NCBI RefSeq assembly: GCF_007750395.1
Contig: NZ_CP036281.1
Location: forward strand, 4,673,001 to 4,737,000
Length of the DNA stretch: 64,000 nucleotides
Origin: Polystyrenella longa
Lineage (GTDB): Bacteria; Planctomycetota; Planctomycetia; Planctomycetales; Planctomycetaceae
Direction: 5' to 3'
Shown: piece after piece, positions 27,429 through 38,345 of the stretch
How the letters are laid out: each line of letters starts with the position of its first letter
Position numbering within the stretch: position 1 is the first letter of the stretch
Position numbers and translations under genes: made by a program
The notes under the pieces: generated by a model
Told to the model about the DNA's origin: nothing
What the model saw: only the letters and a program-made list of their open reading frames with translations
The model's database searches: none

Positions 27429-28667
27429 ATGAACGAACAACAGATTCATACCGAAGTGCTCCCGAACGGCTTAACGCTGGTCATGGAAAAGATGCCGGCG
27501 GTTCAGTCAGCCGCATTCACGATGCTTGTCCCTGCGGGCAGCATCTATGATCCGCAGGATGAATACGGAACCTCCTCCGTACTCGCCGACATGCTCACAC
27601 GAGGCGCGGGCGACAGAAACAGCCGCGAGCTTTCATCCGATCTGGACAATCTCGGTTTGCAACGAAGCGAATCGGCCGGCACTTCGCATATCACATTAAG
27701 CGGAGCGACATTAGCCGACAACCTGCCCGAGGTTTTACGTATCTACGGCGACATCGTTCTTCGTCCCCAGATTCCAGATGATCAATTCGAAGCAGCACGC
27801 GAAGGGGCACTCCAGTCGTTGTATGCATTGGAAGATGAACCTCGACAGAAGATTTTCTCCGAGCTTAAACAACGTTGTATTGAAAAACCGTGGGGCCGAC
27901 CGAATGAGGGCACCATCGAGGGCGTAGAGAAGCTGACGAATCAAACGCTGAAATCACATTATCAGCGGAACTTCCGACCCAACGGCGCGATCCTGGGTAT
28001 CGCTGGGAATATTGATTTCAAAAACGTACAGGAGATTGTTCAACAAGTCTTCGGAGATTGGAAACCACAGGATCCTCCGGCACTCATTCCGGAAGAAACT
28101 GGGCCTAAGTGGGATCACATTGAACACGATTCTGCTCAGACCCATATCGGGATTTCATACGACTCGATTACCTACAGTGACCCACTTTATTTTGCGGCCT
28201 GGGCATCGGTCAGTATCCTTAGCGGTGGCATGAGTTCCCGCCTGTTTACAGAAGTCCGCGAAAAAAGAGGTCTGTGTTATTCGATCTACGCGTCTCATAG
28301 CAGCATGAAGCAATTGGCCCGTGTACTCTGTTATGCCGGCACGACTAATGAACGGGCACAGGAGACTCTCGATGTCACTTTAGCTGAGCTGCAAAACCTG
28401 AGCACCGGCATCACTGGGGCAGAACTGGATCGTTGTAAAGCGCGTGCGAAGAGTTCGCTCGTCATGCAACAGGAATCCTCTTACTCACGATCGTCCAGCA
28501 TCGCTCGCGACTGGCATCATCTCGGTCGAGTGACCACCTTGAATGAAGTGCAGGATCAGATCAACGCGTTGACGGTTCCCCGCGTGGAAGCCTTCATCGA
28601 ATCTCATCCCGCTGAAGACTTCACCATCTTGACCATCGGTCCCCGCATGTTGGAAAAACGGATATGA
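27429..28667 (+). CDS. M16 peptidase-like protein lacking the zinc motif
   Basis: A 412-residue M16 (pitrilysin-like) family protein. The position that holds HxxEH in active members reads [20 protein letters not shown], so zinc cannot be bound here. The two halves are still typical, with [20 protein letters not shown] in the second. In two-subunit M16 enzymes (as in mitochondrial processing peptidase) one subunit is inactive and helps bind substrate, and the next gene supplies an intact HFLEH. Stop and start codons of the two genes overlap (ATGA at 28664), so translation is coupled. Confidence 0.85.
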   Translation: MNEQQIHTEVLPNGLTLVMEKMPAVQSAAFTMLVPAGSIYDPQDEYGTSSVLADMLTRGAGDRNSRELSSDLDNLGLQRSESAGTSHITLSGATLADNLPEVLRIYGDIVLRPQIPDDQFEAAREGALQSLYALEDEPRQKIFSELKQRCIEKPWGRPNEGTIEGVEKLTNQTLKSHYQRNFRPNGAILGIAGNIDFKNVQEIVQQVFGDWKPQDPPALIPEETGPKWDHIEHDSAQTHIGISYDSITYSDPLYFAAWASVSILSGGMSSRLFTEVREKRGLCYSIYASHSSMKQLARVLCYAGTTNERAQETLDVTLAELQNLSTGITGAELDRCKARAKSSLVMQQESSYSRSSSIARDWHHLGRVTTLNEVQDQINALTVPRVEAFIESHPAEDFTILTIGPRMLEKRI

Positions 28668-29899
28668 AATTTCACGAAACAAAGTTGAATAACGGACTGC
28701 AAATCATCGGAGAGCTTTCTCCGAATGTGCATAGCGTGGCTATCGGTTTTTTCGTCAACACCGGTTCTCGTGATGAAACGGACGCGATTTCCGGAGTCAG
28801 TCATTTCCTCGAACATATGGCATTCAAAGGAAACGATAAATACACTGCGGACGACATCAACCGCATTTTCGATGAGATCGGTGCACGGCATAACGCATCG
28901 ACCAGCGAAGAAGTGACGTTGTACTACGCGGCGATTTTACCGGAATATCTACCGCAGGCTTTTGAACTGCTCACGGCATTGATCTACCCCACGCTGCGTC
29001 AGGATGACTTTGACATGGAAAAAAATGTCATCCTTGAAGAGATCGGGATGTACGAAGATCAACCTTCGTTTAAAGCCTACGAGCTCGTCATGCAGCGACA
29101 TTTCCAAGGTCATCCTCTGGGACAGAGTATTCTGGGATCGCCGGAATCGATTGCGGCGCTCACATCGACACAGATGCGAGATTATCACGCCGAACATTAC
29201 AAAGCTGGCAATATTGTTCTGGCCGTAGCGGGGAATATCCATTGGCGTGAGATAATGGAGTTGGCCGAACAACATTGTAGCAGTTGGCCCGCTGGAAAAT
29301 CTCCTCGCGATACACGCGAAGCCGAACCGAACCCTGGCGCACAGATGATTCCCAAACCAGACAGCCTGCAACAGCATATTATGCAACTCGGCAAAGGCCC
29401 AGCGGCAACTGACGATCTGCGCTACGCGGCTGAGTTATTGTCTGTTGTCGTCGGCGACGATGGCGGAAGCCGGATGTACTGGGAACTGGTTGACCCTGGT
29501 CATGCAGAAATGGCCGAATTGGGATACAACGAATACGCGGGAAGCGGTACCTGGCTGACCTACCTCGGATGTCGCCCGGAACAGGTCGAAGCAAATCTCG
29601 AACGAATCGCCAAGATCTACGCCGATCTGAACGAAAACGGAATCACCGAAACGGAACTTGAACAGGCGAAAAATAAAGTACTTTCGCGAATCGTTCTCCG
29701 TTCTGAGCGACCGATGGGTCGCCTCTCGTCGCTTGGAAACAACTGGGTCTATCGACAGGAATACCATTCGGTCGAACATGACCTTGAGCTGGTTCGAAGC
29801 ATGACCTGCGCACGAATCGCCGAGTTACTTGCCAGCTATCCGCTGACACAGCAGTCGACAATCGGAATTGGCCCGCTGGCAGAACTTCCCGTAGGATAA
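28664..29899 (+). CDS. M16 zinc peptidase, catalytic subunit
   Basis: A 411-residue M16 metalloprotease. [10 protein letters not shown] at residues 47-56 holds the inverted zinc motif HxxEH (His47, Glu50, His51). The third ligand is a downstream Glu in the [13 protein letters not shown] region. The C-terminal half has [13 protein letters not shown]. It starts at the ATG overlapping the stop of the preceding inactive paralog, indicating a heterodimer. Likely role: processing of peptides or small proteins in the cytoplasm or periplasm; neither gene has an obvious signal peptide. Confidence 0.9.
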   Translation: MKFHETKLNNGLQIIGELSPNVHSVAIGFFVNTGSRDETDAISGVSHFLEHMAFKGNDKYTADDINRIFDEIGARHNASTSEEVTLYYAAILPEYLPQAFELLTALIYPTLRQDDFDMEKNVILEEIGMYEDQPSFKAYELVMQRHFQGHPLGQSILGSPESIAALTSTQMRDYHAEHYKAGNIVLAVAGNIHWREIMELAEQHCSSWPAGKSPRDTREAEPNPGAQMIPKPDSLQQHIMQLGKGPAATDDLRYAAELLSVVVGDDGGSRMYWELVDPGHAEMAELGYNEYAGSGTWLTYLGCRPEQVEANLERIAKIYADLNENGITETELEQAKNKVLSRIVLRSERPMGRLSSLGNNWVYRQEYHSVEHDLELVRSMTCARIAELLASYPLTQQSTIGIGPLAELPVG

Positions 29900-29978
29900 G
29901 CGAACCCGATCCGCCATTTGTGAATCCTGTTGATAGAGGTGTCGTACCTTTTTCGCTTTTCCGACAGAAAGCAGCACG

Positions 29979-31640
29979 TTGAAAATTGCCCTGGCTCAAT
30001 TGAATCCCATCGTGGGAGATCTCCACGGTAACAGCCAACTCGTTCTGGAAGCGGCTCAAGCTGCCGCCGAAGCAGGTGCGGAATTACTGATTTGCTCCGA
30101 ATTAATTCTGAGTGGTTATCCGCCTAAAGACTTGCTGCTCCGCGAGGGGTTCGTGAATGCCTGTGATGCAAAGGTCCGTGAACTCGCCTCCCAACTCCCT
30201 TCCGAACTAGGGGTGCTGATTGGTCATCCGGGTTTAATGGGCCTGCCGGGTAAACGATTCGCCAATGCCGCTAGCCTCCTTCACGAAGGCAAAGTTCAGG
30301 CGACAATCCATAAAACACTGCTGCCAAATTATGACGTATTCGACGAGCACCGTTATTTCCGCGCAGCACGAAATGTAGAACCGATGCTGTTTAAAGGCCG
30401 TCGACTTGGCGTTCACATCTGTGAAGATGCCTGGTGGGGATCGGAATCGACATACTACCACGAAGAACCTCAGCTATATCCCGACCCGATCCAACGATTG
30501 GTGGATCAGGGCGTCGACTTTTTAATTAATCTGTCCGCCAGTCCATTCGAGAAACAAAAACCCAACATGCGGGAGGAGCTTGTTCACAAACACGTGAAGA
30601 AGCATAACCTGCCCTTCCTGTTTGTGAATCAAGTCGGCGGTAACGATGACCTTGTGTTTGATGGACGTAGCTTCGCGATGAACAAGCAGGGACAGACTGT
30701 TGCCGCGCTTTGTCCGTTTGAAAGTTGCATCGAGTACATCGATATCGATAATCTCGGCGACGAACCCGTTCGACTCGAGCGACAGTACGAACAGGAACTG
30801 CTCGACGCCCTGGTCGTTGGACTCCGCGATTACATGCACAAATCGGGATTCACCGATTGTGTACTCGGTCTCTCCGGTGGAATCGACAGCGCATTAGCCG
30901 CCTATATAGCCGCGAAGGCTCTTGGCCCAAAGCATGTCCATGGGATTCTTATGCCAAGCCGGTACAGCTCAGATCATTCTGTCGACGATGCACTCAAGCT
31001 GGCAGAAGCTATTGGAATCGACCACGAGACGATTCCGATCGATGCTGTTCACAATGCATACGAAGGATTGTCGATCATCTCCGATGACCTCGCGGGTGAA
31101 GCGGGTGGTCTAGCGGATCAGAATCTACAGGCACGTATTCGCGGGGCAATTGTGATGCTTCGCAGCAACCGCCATGGCTGGATTGCCCTGGCAACTGGTA
31201 ACAAAAGCGAACTCGCCATTGGTTACTGCACCATCTACGGTGACATGGCGGGCGGTTTCGCCGTGCTTTGTGATTTGTTCAAAGAAGATGTCTACGGCCT
31301 GAGTCGTTACATCAATGAAACATGCGAAAAGCGGGAAGTCATTCCTGACAATATTATCACCAAACCCCCTAGTGCCGAACTGGCCCCCGATCAATTTGAT
31401 CAGGATACTCTCCCACCGTATCCGGTCCTTGATGCAATTCTGACTGGTCTGATCGAACAAGAAAAATCATTCTCTGCCCTCTGTGAAGAATTCCCTGCGG
31501 AGACAGTGCAGTGGGTGATCAACCGGCTTGATCGAAACGAATTCAAGCGACGTCAGATGCCCCCCGGAATCAAACTCTCTCAACGCGCCTTCGGCTCTGG
31601 TCGCCGCATGCCCATCGTCGCACGCTATCCTCAGACCTGA
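29979..31640 (+). CDS. nadE: Glutamine-dependent NAD+ synthase
   Basis: A 553-residue two-domain enzyme that amidates nicotinic acid adenine dinucleotide to NAD+. The N-terminal nitrilase-fold glutaminase (about residues 1-260) has the catalytic Cys in [10 protein letters not shown] near residue 146. The C-terminal synthetase has the P-loop [13 protein letters not shown] near residue 297 and the [11 protein letters not shown] motif. The start is TTG at 29979, preceded by a purine-rich stretch, and the frame reads [14 protein letters not shown] from there. Length is typical of the glutamine-using form. It follows the M16 pair by 79 bases. Confidence 0.95.
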   Translation: MKIALAQLNPIVGDLHGNSQLVLEAAQAAAEAGAELLICSELILSGYPPKDLLLREGFVNACDAKVRELASQLPSELGVLIGHPGLMGLPGKRFANAASLLHEGKVQATIHKTLLPNYDVFDEHRYFRAARNVEPMLFKGRRLGVHICEDAWWGSESTYYHEEPQLYPDPIQRLVDQGVDFLINLSASPFEKQKPNMREELVHKHVKKHNLPFLFVNQVGGNDDLVFDGRSFAMNKQGQTVAALCPFESCIEYIDIDNLGDEPVRLERQYEQELLDALVVGLRDYMHKSGFTDCVLGLSGGIDSALAAYIAAKALGPKHVHGILMPSRYSSDHSVDDALKLAEAIGIDHETIPIDAVHNAYEGLSIISDDLAGEAGGLADQNLQARIRGAIVMLRSNRHGWIALATGNKSELAIGYCTIYGDMAGGFAVLCDLFKEDVYGLSRYINETCEKREVIPDNIITKPPSAELAPDQFDQDTLPPYPVLDAILTGLIEQEKSFSALCEEFPAETVQWVINRLDRNEFKRRQMPPGIKLSQRAFGSGRRMPIVARYPQT

Positions 31641-31665
31641 TTCTCAAGAAATACCAAACTCGGAA

Positions 31666-32304
31666 TCACCAGTCTGAAACAGGTTTCTGGTCCCTCAGCT
31701 GCTGCATGTTTTCGGTCAGTTGTTCCATCAGGGATGCTCGACTCCCTGTCCAGCGAAATGCCGAACCGACGAAAATATCGCAGAAGAAAGGGACGAGCAG
31801 CGCTTCGCCCCGTGGAAGTGCTTTCCCGAGACCATGCATGAAGACAGGAACGATATCCACTTCAGGATGGTGTTGGGAAATACGGGCAATCCCCCCTTTG
31901 AACTGTTCAATTTTCTCCGGGTCTCCTCGTGATCCTTCTGGAAACAGAATGAGGATCTGGTTGTTCGCAAGTGCATCGTCGATGGGAGCAAGCGGGCTCA
32001 CGTTAGTTTTGCTTACGACGCGACTGATCGGAATGATTCCGATAACCTGCGTGGAGAACCAGGTGAGAAACTTGTTTTTAAGAAAGTAATCTGCAGCCGC
32101 CACCGGACGGACATTCTTCATTTGGCGGGTACCGTATAAAGTCATCAATACAAGTGCATCAAGATGGCTGTTGTGATTCGCAACAATAATGGCAGGACCT
32201 GTTTTTGGTAACCGCTCCCGCTGACGCACATTCAGGCCCAGGACGATCAGTACGATCGGTCGAACAATCAACCAGAAAAAGATGGCACTCAGATACGGGT
32301 TCAT
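31666..32304 (-). CDS. plsC: 1-acyl-glycerol-3-phosphate acyltransferase
   Basis: A 212-residue PlsC-type acyltransferase that adds an acyl chain to lysophosphatidate to make phosphatidate. The HxxxxD motif is NHNSHLD at residues 43-49, and the lyso-lipid site EGSRGD lies near residue 120. An N-terminal hydrophobic helix (LSAIFFWLIVRPIVLIVLGL) anchors it to the inner membrane. It lies 15 bases downstream of cdsA on the same strand, so the two and the CDP-alcohol transferase probably form one operon. Confidence 0.9.
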   Translation of the reverse strand: MNPYLSAIFFWLIVRPIVLIVLGLNVRQRERLPKTGPAIIVANHNSHLDALVLMTLYGTRQMKNVRPVAAADYFLKNKFLTWFSTQVIGIIPISRVVSKTNVSPLAPIDDALANNQILILFPEGSRGDPEKIEQFKGGIARISQHHPEVDIVPVFMHGLGKALPRGEALLVPFFCDIFVGSAFRWTGSRASLMEQLTENMQQLRDQKPVSDW

Positions 32305-32319
32305 CGAATCATCGATCTC

Positions 32320-33291
32320 TTAAAAGTAGAGGTAGTAGACGTAGTGGAAAAAGAGGGGTGCTGTGAAAGTCAAACTATCAACGCGATCCATTACCCCTCC
32401 ATGACCGGGAAGCATCGCGCTCGTATCTTTCACTCCCAAATCACGCTTCAACGCGGAAATACTGAGATCACCAAAGAAACCGCCAACGCCTATTAGTAAC
32501 CCGGCAACCAATGCGTATTGCCAGTTCAATAAGGTTAACCAAGGGCCCACGATGCAGGCGATGATTGCTGTCGTCGCAACTCCTCCGACAAATCCTGCTA
32601 CGGTTTTTCCCGGACTGATATGTGGAGCGATCTTACGGTGTCCGCATGTCTTTCCCCATACGTACTGCGCAACATCGTTCATTTGAGTCAGAGCAATTAA
32701 CAGAATCAATAATCCCGGACCTGGGGAGACCTCGCCTATCGTGTCATTCGCATCGGGAACCGTTCTAGCATTTGAATTCCATTCGAGGCTGATCAGTGCT
32801 GCGGCGTGAGAAAGGCTGAATACCGTCGTCATCAGTCCCCACTGAACCATTCCGATAGATCGCAAGAACCCCTCTGTGACTCCCGTGAGAATCATTCGCG
32901 ATGGAATGAGCATAAACATGTAAACTGGAATAAAAACAATAAACATGCCATACCAGTCCACGTAAACCCAGTAGTACTGCACTGGGATGGCAAGATAAGC
33001 CCAGAAGAGAACACGGCGATCGGCCCGTCGTGCGGGAATGAGTGAGAAGTACTCCTTCATTCCAAGAAAACTCACGAACGCAAAAAAGAACAAGAGGGCT
33101 GTTTTCCCCAAAAGAAAAGCACAACCAAACACCACAATGATGATCCACCAGGTTTTCATTCGTTGCACAAGTTCAACACGATTTTTGTCCGGTTGAAATC
33201 GGCAGAGAATGAAGACGTATAACGACGAGAGGATCAACAGTAGAAAGATGCCCCCCAGGGCCCAGCGAACCTCAGTTGTGAGATGTTCCAT
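32320..33291 (-). CDS. cdsA: Phosphatidate cytidylyltransferase
   Basis: I choose the ATG at 33291 (MEHLTTEVRW) over 33360, since the upstream residues overlap the next gene and are polar. The 323-residue membrane protein has about eight hydrophobic segments. The family signature is seen near the C terminus as GHGGVMDRVDSLTFTAPLFF, with KRDLGVKDTSAMLPGHGG before it. CdsA makes CDP-diacylglycerol from phosphatidate and CTP, the activated precursor for all major phospholipids. The order with the CDP-alcohol transferase and plsC fits a short phospholipid pathway. Confidence 0.9.
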   Translation of the reverse strand: MEHLTTEVRWALGGIFLLLILSSLYVFILCRFQPDKNRVELVQRMKTWWIIIVVFGCAFLLGKTALLFFFAFVSFLGMKEYFSLIPARRADRRVLFWAYLAIPVQYYWVYVDWYGMFIVFIPVYMFMLIPSRMILTGVTEGFLRSIGMVQWGLMTTVFSLSHAAALISLEWNSNARTVPDANDTIGEVSPGPGLLILLIALTQMNDVAQYVWGKTCGHRKIAPHISPGKTVAGFVGGVATTAIIACIVGPWLTLLNWQYALVAGLLIGVGGFFGDLSISALKRDLGVKDTSAMLPGHGGVMDRVDSLTFTAPLFFHYVYYLYF

Positions 33292-33356
33292 GTGGGTCAA
33301 CTCGCCATTTTTCAGCTTATTATTGCAAGAATGAAAGATCCGAATATAAGCACAAG

Positions 33357-34013
33357 TCACACGGGCTTGGCAGAATCTTCCGTTGGACGATCTCCAGTGG
33401 ACTCGACTTCACTTAGCGATTTGCGGGCGCGATTAACGATGGTCAATATCAGCAACAGAATCATCATCCACAATACATAGTCTACCCAGGGTTGAGGTTG
33501 GATTCCCAAGCCGATTAACAGCGCAAGAAAGCCAAACAAAAAGGCACGATCACTTTTTCCTAAAGGCCCTTCATATCGCCGTGTGGTGCCAAGTTGAACT
33601 CCTATGACTCCCGTCATTTCACTCATCACCGAGAGCAGCACAATGATCGTCACTAATTCTCCGGACACTCCGGAAATCAATGCCAACGGAAGATAGAGCC
33701 CGGCATCAGCCACGACGTCGCCCAACTCATTTAACACGAGTCCCAAGTTGGACTTCATGTTGTGCTCACGAGCGAGCATTCCGTCAATCGCATTGAGTGC
33801 CATCCGGAAAAAGAGAAAGGGAGGCAATACCAGAAGTGGCCAATGCTCGTTCGGGTTCAACGCTATGAGAGCTCCGACAATGAGAGAGCATACGACGGCT
33901 AGCACAGTCACTTGATTGGCCGTACATCCAATCGTCGCTAACTTGTCCGATAAGGGCCGCAACAATCCCTGAAAGCGAGGTTTCAAATCATAAATACTGG
34001 CCATATTCCCCAC
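33357..34013 (-). CDS. CDP-alcohol phosphatidyltransferase family protein
   Basis: A 218-residue integral membrane enzyme with the CDP-alcohol transferase motif DG-x2-AR-x8-G-x3-D-x3-D, seen as DGMLAREHN, then GLVLNELGDVVAD. About six membrane helices follow and surround it. It moves a phosphatidyl group from CDP-diacylglycerol to an alcohol such as glycerol phosphate, serine or inositol; the acceptor cannot be read from this sequence. It precedes cdsA in the same transcript, and the two reading frames nearly touch near 33357. Confidence 0.85.
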   Translation of the reverse strand: MGNMASIYDLKPRFQGLLRPLSDKLATIGCTANQVTVLAVVCSLIVGALIALNPNEHWPLLVLPPFLFFRMALNAIDGMLAREHNMKSNLGLVLNELGDVVADAGLYLPLALISGVSGELVTIIVLLSVMSEMTGVIGVQLGTTRRYEGPLGKSDRAFLFGFLALLIGLGIQPQPWVDYVLWMMILLLILTIVNRARKSLSEVESTGDRPTEDSAKPV

Positions 34014-34164
34014 CTGTTTTTTGGCATCAGGTCGCGATTACTCCGCGCCGCTCTGAACAGCAGATGCGAACAGAGCGAACGACTTCCAGTCTAACCTGCG
34101 ATCTGTTCAAAAGTCCAACTTGGAGAAGTGGGTTGCGTTGCAGCTCAAGAATTTTTTGGGAGTG

Positions 34165-35373
34165 TCAAAACTGGCCTGCGAGTTTTTCAACGATGATTTT
34201 GCCAATGTTCAGCGAAGAAGTCGCAGCGGGCGAGGGAGCATTGCCAACAAGCACCATGCGGTCTGACTCGTTGATGATGAAGTCATCGACCAACTTTCCG
34301 TCGGGAGAAAGAGCCTGAGCGCGAACACCGGCCGGAACAGAAACCAGATGTTCGGAACGAATCTCGGGGATGAGATGCTGGAGTGCTTTCACAAACGCGG
34401 TTTTGCTGTAGGAGCGCCACATTTCTCCCAGCCCTGCCTGCCAGTTGTTCACTGCAAGCTTCAGAAAGCCGTTGTAAGTGAGCGACTCGAAAAGGTCTCG
34501 CACGTTGATATCACTCTTCTGATAACCTTCCCGGGCAAAGGCCAGCACCGCGTTTGGTCCACATTCCACTCCACCATGGATGATGCGGGTGAAATGCACG
34601 CCCAGAAACGGAAACTTGGGATCGGGTACAGGATAAATGAGCGTACGGCAAAGATGTTGCGCTTCGGGTTTGAGTTCGTAGTACTCGCCTCGAAAGGGTA
34701 CGATCTTCGCGTTGAATCGTTCGTTCGCCATACGGGCGACGCGATCGCTTTGCAGCCCAGCACAAGTTACGACGTATTTGCTTTCAAATGAACCCGCTTT
34801 AGATTCCACAACGATATGATCTTCGTAACGACGAAAGTTCATCACTTCGGCATTGGTGATAATTTCACCATCCGCTTTTCGTATTCGCTCCGCCATCCGT
34901 TCGGCAACTTGAACGTAATCGACGATGCCAGTCTCGGGAACATGAATCGCTTTGATGCCGGCGGCGTGTGGTTCTAATTCGCGGAGTCGAGCTTGATCGA
35001 TCACTTCGCATTGAACACCGTTGACTTGACCTCGCTCATATATTTTTTCCAGAGCAGGCAGCTCGGATTCATCCACAGCCACAATGACTTTGCCACAGAT
35101 GTCGTAAGTAATTTCTTCTTCACGACAGAAGGCTTCCATCGCCTCTTTACCTGCGCGACAGTTTGTTGCTCTGAGTGAACCGGGGCGATAATAAATCCCC
35201 GAGTGCAACACGCCGGAATTGTGCCCCGTCTGATGCTGCGCAAGACGCGATTCCTTCTCCAGCACAATCACTTTTTTCCCGGGGTATTCTAGGGTCAACT
35301 GGTAGGCAGTCGCCAACCCGACTATTCCTCCACCGACGATAGTGATGTCTGCTTTCTGGAGAGTCATTGTCAA
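34165..35373 (-). CDS. lhgO: L-2-hydroxyglutarate oxidase
   Basis: A 402-residue FAD-dependent oxidoreductase of the DAO family. The dinucleotide loop [14 protein letters not shown] starts near residue 14. [19 protein letters not shown] is the active-site segment typical of LhgO, which oxidises L-2-hydroxyglutarate to 2-oxoglutarate and passes electrons to the membrane quinone pool. It lies downstream of nqrM on the same strand with an 81-base gap. Co-transcription with the sodium-pumping NADH dehydrogenase is possible, since both feed quinones, but this is not shown. Confidence 0.88.
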   Translation of the reverse strand: MTMTLQKADITIVGGGIVGLATAYQLTLEYPGKKVIVLEKESRLAQHQTGHNSGVLHSGIYYRPGSLRATNCRAGKEAMEAFCREEEITYDICGKVIVAVDESELPALEKIYERGQVNGVQCEVIDQARLRELEPHAAGIKAIHVPETGIVDYVQVAERMAERIRKADGEIITNAEVMNFRRYEDHIVVESKAGSFESKYVVTCAGLQSDRVARMANERFNAKIVPFRGEYYELKPEAQHLCRTLIYPVPDPKFPFLGVHFTRIIHGGVECGPNAVLAFAREGYQKSDINVRDLFESLTYNGFLKLAVNNWQAGLGEMWRSYSKTAFVKALQHLIPEIRSEHLVSVPAGVRAQALSPDGKLVDDFIINESDRMVLVGNAPSPAATSSLNIGKIIVEKLAGQF

Positions 35374-35454
35374 TTCAATCTGGCGGGAGAGCGCGGACGG
35401 GAAAGGAAGAGAGCAAATCCCGGAAGAGAGAGAAAAGCAGCGAGCGAAATTGTT

Positions 35455-35679
35455 TTAGACTTTTGATTCGTCGGCACTAACTTCGGGCACGCCTCGGCAT
35501 TCAGGCGACGGTTTCGTACACGCGTCACAAATGGAGTGGCCTTCCCCATCGGTCATATTGGCCAGACCGCCGCAGGTTCCTTTAATACTCCGGTTACTGA
35601 TCAGAACACCCACGCTCATAGCAATGACTGCGATCAGAAAGATACCGAGAGTGATTCCTAATAGGACGAAATAATTCAT
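35455..35679 (-). CDS. nqrM: Na+-NQR maturation protein NqrM
   Basis: A 74-residue protein with one N-terminal membrane helix (FVLLGITLGIFLIAVIAMSV) and a short cysteine-rich tail: CGGL, then CDACTKPSPEC. This matches NqrM (DUF539), which helps insert the iron between NqrD and NqrE of the sodium pump. Its place after apbE in the nqr gene run fits. The remaining 20 residues are acidic. The gap to apbE upstream holds a hairpin-like repeat. Confidence 0.88.
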   Translation of the reverse strand: MNYFVLLGITLGIFLIAVIAMSVGVLISNRSIKGTCGGLANMTDGEGHSICDACTKPSPECRGVPEVSADESKV

Positions 35680-35875
35680 GGTGGAAGGGAGCCGGTAAAG
35701 TTTATCTCAAAGTTTTACGAGCAGATCGTGACAGGGCGGCACTCTCTGACAGATACATTCGGGAAAGAAGTTTCGTTCATCTGCACGAATTCAACATGCA
35801 ATCTCACATGCAGCTTCACTGTACCCGATTCAATTAATTATACGCGGAGACGGAAGCAAGCTCTATTATCGACCC

Positions 35876-35915
35876 GCTTAAAATCGTTTCGTTCGTGAAA
35901 TCTATCGTTTTAAGC
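35876..35915 (-). repeat. Inverted repeat after apbE
   Basis: GCTTAAAATCG (35876-35886) and CGTTTTAAGC (35906-35915) pair over ten bases with one bulged base. The repeat begins just past the apbE stop codon, between apbE and nqrM. It could mark a processing or termination point but lacks a T-run. Confidence 0.35.
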
Positions 35916-35918
35916 CCG

Positions 35919-37025
35919 TTACGGTCCTGACTTGGCGGTCTCGTTTAAATACTTCGTGAATTCCGCAGAACTCCATTCTTCCTGCGAACCGCCTTCTCCG
36001 TTTGGGTAAACCAAAAAGATTGCCAGATTATTTTCGATGGCGAATTGCTTTGCTTCTTCAGGGCCCATCACCATCAGGGAGGTCGCTAAAGCATCTGCCA
36101 ACATACAATTATCGGCCAGCACTGAGGCTGACTGCAATTGATGAGTGACAGGCCGGCTTGTTCTTGGATCGATCGTGTGAGAGTAAGTATTCCCGTCCGA
36201 ATCTTCAAAGAAGTTGCGGTAATTCCCAGACGTTGCCAGCGCCCGGTTGTTCAGAGATACCGTCTTCACAATCTGCGGTGTTGTTCCAGGTTGAGAAGTT
36301 GGTCGTTCAATCGCCACAGTCCAGGAGACGCCGTTGGGTTTTTTCCCCCGGGCGACCATTTCTCCCCCAATATTCACGAGATAGTTTTGAATTTCCGCTT
36401 CTTCCAGAACTAGCCCCAACAGATCGACACCATACCCTTTGGCGATGGCAGACAGATTGAGGAACACTCGGGGATGTCTCTTTTTGAGTGCAGGCTCGCC
36501 CCCACGAGTTTCGAGGAGATGCCAACCTACGTATTCTTTAATACCGTCGAGCTCTTCCTCAGTCGGGACTTTGAATTCTTCCCGCTCGACGCCGAAGTTC
36601 CATAATTCGATCAACGGTCCGACGGTGACATCAAAGCTGCCATCCGTCATTTCACTGATTTCGAGTGACTTCGACACGACCTCCTCAACATCGGCATCGA
36701 CAGGAAACCAGTCCGTTGTGTCGGCAGTATTGAATTTCATCAACTGAGAGTCGGCCTGCCAGGTCGACATCAGATCGTTGATTCGTTTCAGTTCAGCTTC
36801 CAGTTTTTTCCGGATTGAGTCGTTTGTTTCGCCTGGTGGTAACTCGTTAAACCGGACATCGTAATAGGTTCCCATGGTCTCGCCCTTAATTCGGACGGAC
36901 GAATTCGTACCTGCACGATCACATCCAGCAAAGACCAAACAGAAAAAGACCATCAGGAGAATGCGTCCGGTACAGTTTGACCTGTTTTGGGGGGACGGCA
37001 ATCTCATGATGGTCTCGTTGTTCAT
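35919..37025 (-). CDS. apbE: FAD:protein FMN transferase
   Basis: A 368-residue lipoprotein precursor with a signal sequence ending in the lipobox VFAGC. ApbE cuts FAD and links FMN to a threonine of target proteins; the targets here are NqrB and NqrC, encoded upstream. Typical features are GTYYDVRF near residue 50, the NLSAIAKGYGVD motif, NIGGEMVARG and the C-terminal TYSHTIDPRTSRPV segment with the conserved His-x-Ile-Asp. It follows nqrF by 24 bases, so it is probably co-transcribed. Confidence 0.93.
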   Translation of the reverse strand: MNNETIMRLPSPQNRSNCTGRILLMVFFCLVFAGCDRAGTNSSVRIKGETMGTYYDVRFNELPPGETNDSIRKKLEAELKRINDLMSTWQADSQLMKFNTADTTDWFPVDADVEEVVSKSLEISEMTDGSFDVTVGPLIELWNFGVEREEFKVPTEEELDGIKEYVGWHLLETRGGEPALKKRHPRVFLNLSAIAKGYGVDLLGLVLEEAEIQNYLVNIGGEMVARGKKPNGVSWTVAIERPTSQPGTTPQIVKTVSLNNRALATSGNYRNFFEDSDGNTYSHTIDPRTSRPVTHQLQSASVLADNCMLADALATSLMVMGPEEAKQFAIENNLAIFLVYPNGEGGSQEEWSSAEFTKYLNETAKSGP

Positions 37026-37049
37026 TGCTGTTTGGCTTGAAAGCCGGGT

Positions 37050-38276
37050 TTAGCCACCGAAGTCGTCGAAGCGGACGTTTTCGGGTTCAACACCCAAGTC
37101 ATCCAGCATTTTTCGCACTGCGGAAAGCATCATAGGCGGTCCGCAAATGTAATATTCAAGGTCTTCTGGCGAAGGATGATCTTTGAGGTACTTTTCAAGC
37201 AATACCTGGTGGATGAAGCCTTGGTAACCAGTCCAATTGTCTTCCGGCATTGGTTCGGAAAGTGCGACTTTAAAGCTGAAGTTATCGAACTCTTTCTCCA
37301 GTGCTTCGAACTCGTCTTCATAGAACATTTCACGAAGACTACGAGCACCGTACCAGTATGACACTTTGCGGTTCGTTTGACCGGTTTTGAAAAGCTCGAA
37401 GATGTGCGAACGGAGCGGAGCCATTCCAGCACCACCACCGATGTAGACCATTTCGGCGTCCGATTCATTGATGAAGAATTCACCATAAGGACCGCTGATC
37501 GTGACTTTGTCACCCGGTTTACAATTGAAGATGTAAGAGGAGACTCGTCCGGGAGGAATTCCGTCTGGGGCTCTTGGCGGTGGAGTCGCCACGCGGACGT
37601 TCAGCATGATGATGCCTTGTTCGCCCGGATAGTTGGCCATGGAATAAGCACGAATCGTCTCGTCTTCAACATGCGATTCGTATCGCCAGACGTTGAACTT
37701 GTCCCAGTCTTCGTGATATTCCTCTTCGATTGCAAAGTCTTTGTATTTCAGATCGTGCGGAGGAACTTCAATCTGTATGTAACCACCCGCTTTGAAATTC
37801 ACAGCTTCGTTGGCTGGTAAAGCCAATTTGAATTCTTTAATGAAGGTCGCCACGTTGCGGTTCGAAATGACTTCGCATTCCCATTTCTTCGTTTCGAAGA
37901 CTTCGGGCGGCACTTCGATTTTCATGTCCTGCTTGACAGCGACCTGGCAAGACAGACGGCAACCTTCTTTGGCTTCGCGATTTGAGATGTGAGTCTTTTC
38001 AGTCGGAAGAATATCTCCCCCTCCTTCAAGAACTTTCACCTCGCACTGGGCACAGGTTCCACCACCACCACATGCAGAAGAAATAAAGATCCCTTCGTTC
38101 GCCAATGCACCAAGTAATTTGCCGCCAGCGGCTACGGTGATTTTTTTCTGATCATTGATGGTGATGCTCACGTCGCCGGAAGAGACGAGTCGTGATCGTG
38201 CAACCAGAATCAGCGTGACAAGCGCGCCTACAATTAGCACGAAAAAGACAACACCGAATATGATGGGTTCTATCAT
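37050..38276 (-). CDS. nqrF: Na+-NQR subunit F
   Basis: A 408-residue subunit that takes electrons from NADH. An N-terminal membrane helix (residues 5-28) anchors it. A [2Fe-2S] ferredoxin domain with [10 protein letters not shown] and a later CRLSCQV follows. The FAD domain has RAYSMANYP near residue 215, and the NADH domain has [13 protein letters not shown] and [14 protein letters not shown]. The C terminus reads [10 protein letters not shown], as in NqrF of Vibrio. Length and motif order are complete. Confidence 0.96.
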   Translation of the reverse strand: MIEPIIFGVVFFVLIVGALVTLILVARSRLVSSGDVSITINDQKKITVAAGGKLLGALANEGIFISSACGGGGTCAQCEVKVLEGGGDILPTEKTHISNREAKEGCRLSCQVAVKQDMKIEVPPEVFETKKWECEVISNRNVATFIKEFKLALPANEAVNFKAGGYIQIEVPPHDLKYKDFAIEEEYHEDWDKFNVWRYESHVEDETIRAYSMANYPGEQGIIMLNVRVATPPPRAPDGIPPGRVSSYIFNCKPGDKVTISGPYGEFFINESDAEMVYIGGGAGMAPLRSHIFELFKTGQTNRKVSYWYGARSLREMFYEDEFEALEKEFDNFSFKVALSEPMPEDNWTGYQGFIHQVLLEKYLKDHPSPEDLEYYICGPPMMLSAVRKMLDDLGVEPENVRFDDFGG

Positions 38277-38345
38277 TGTTCGATCAACTCACTGAGTAGT
38301 TTTACCAGGATGGCTTATATGAATTCAAATCGGGGATGATGCAGA

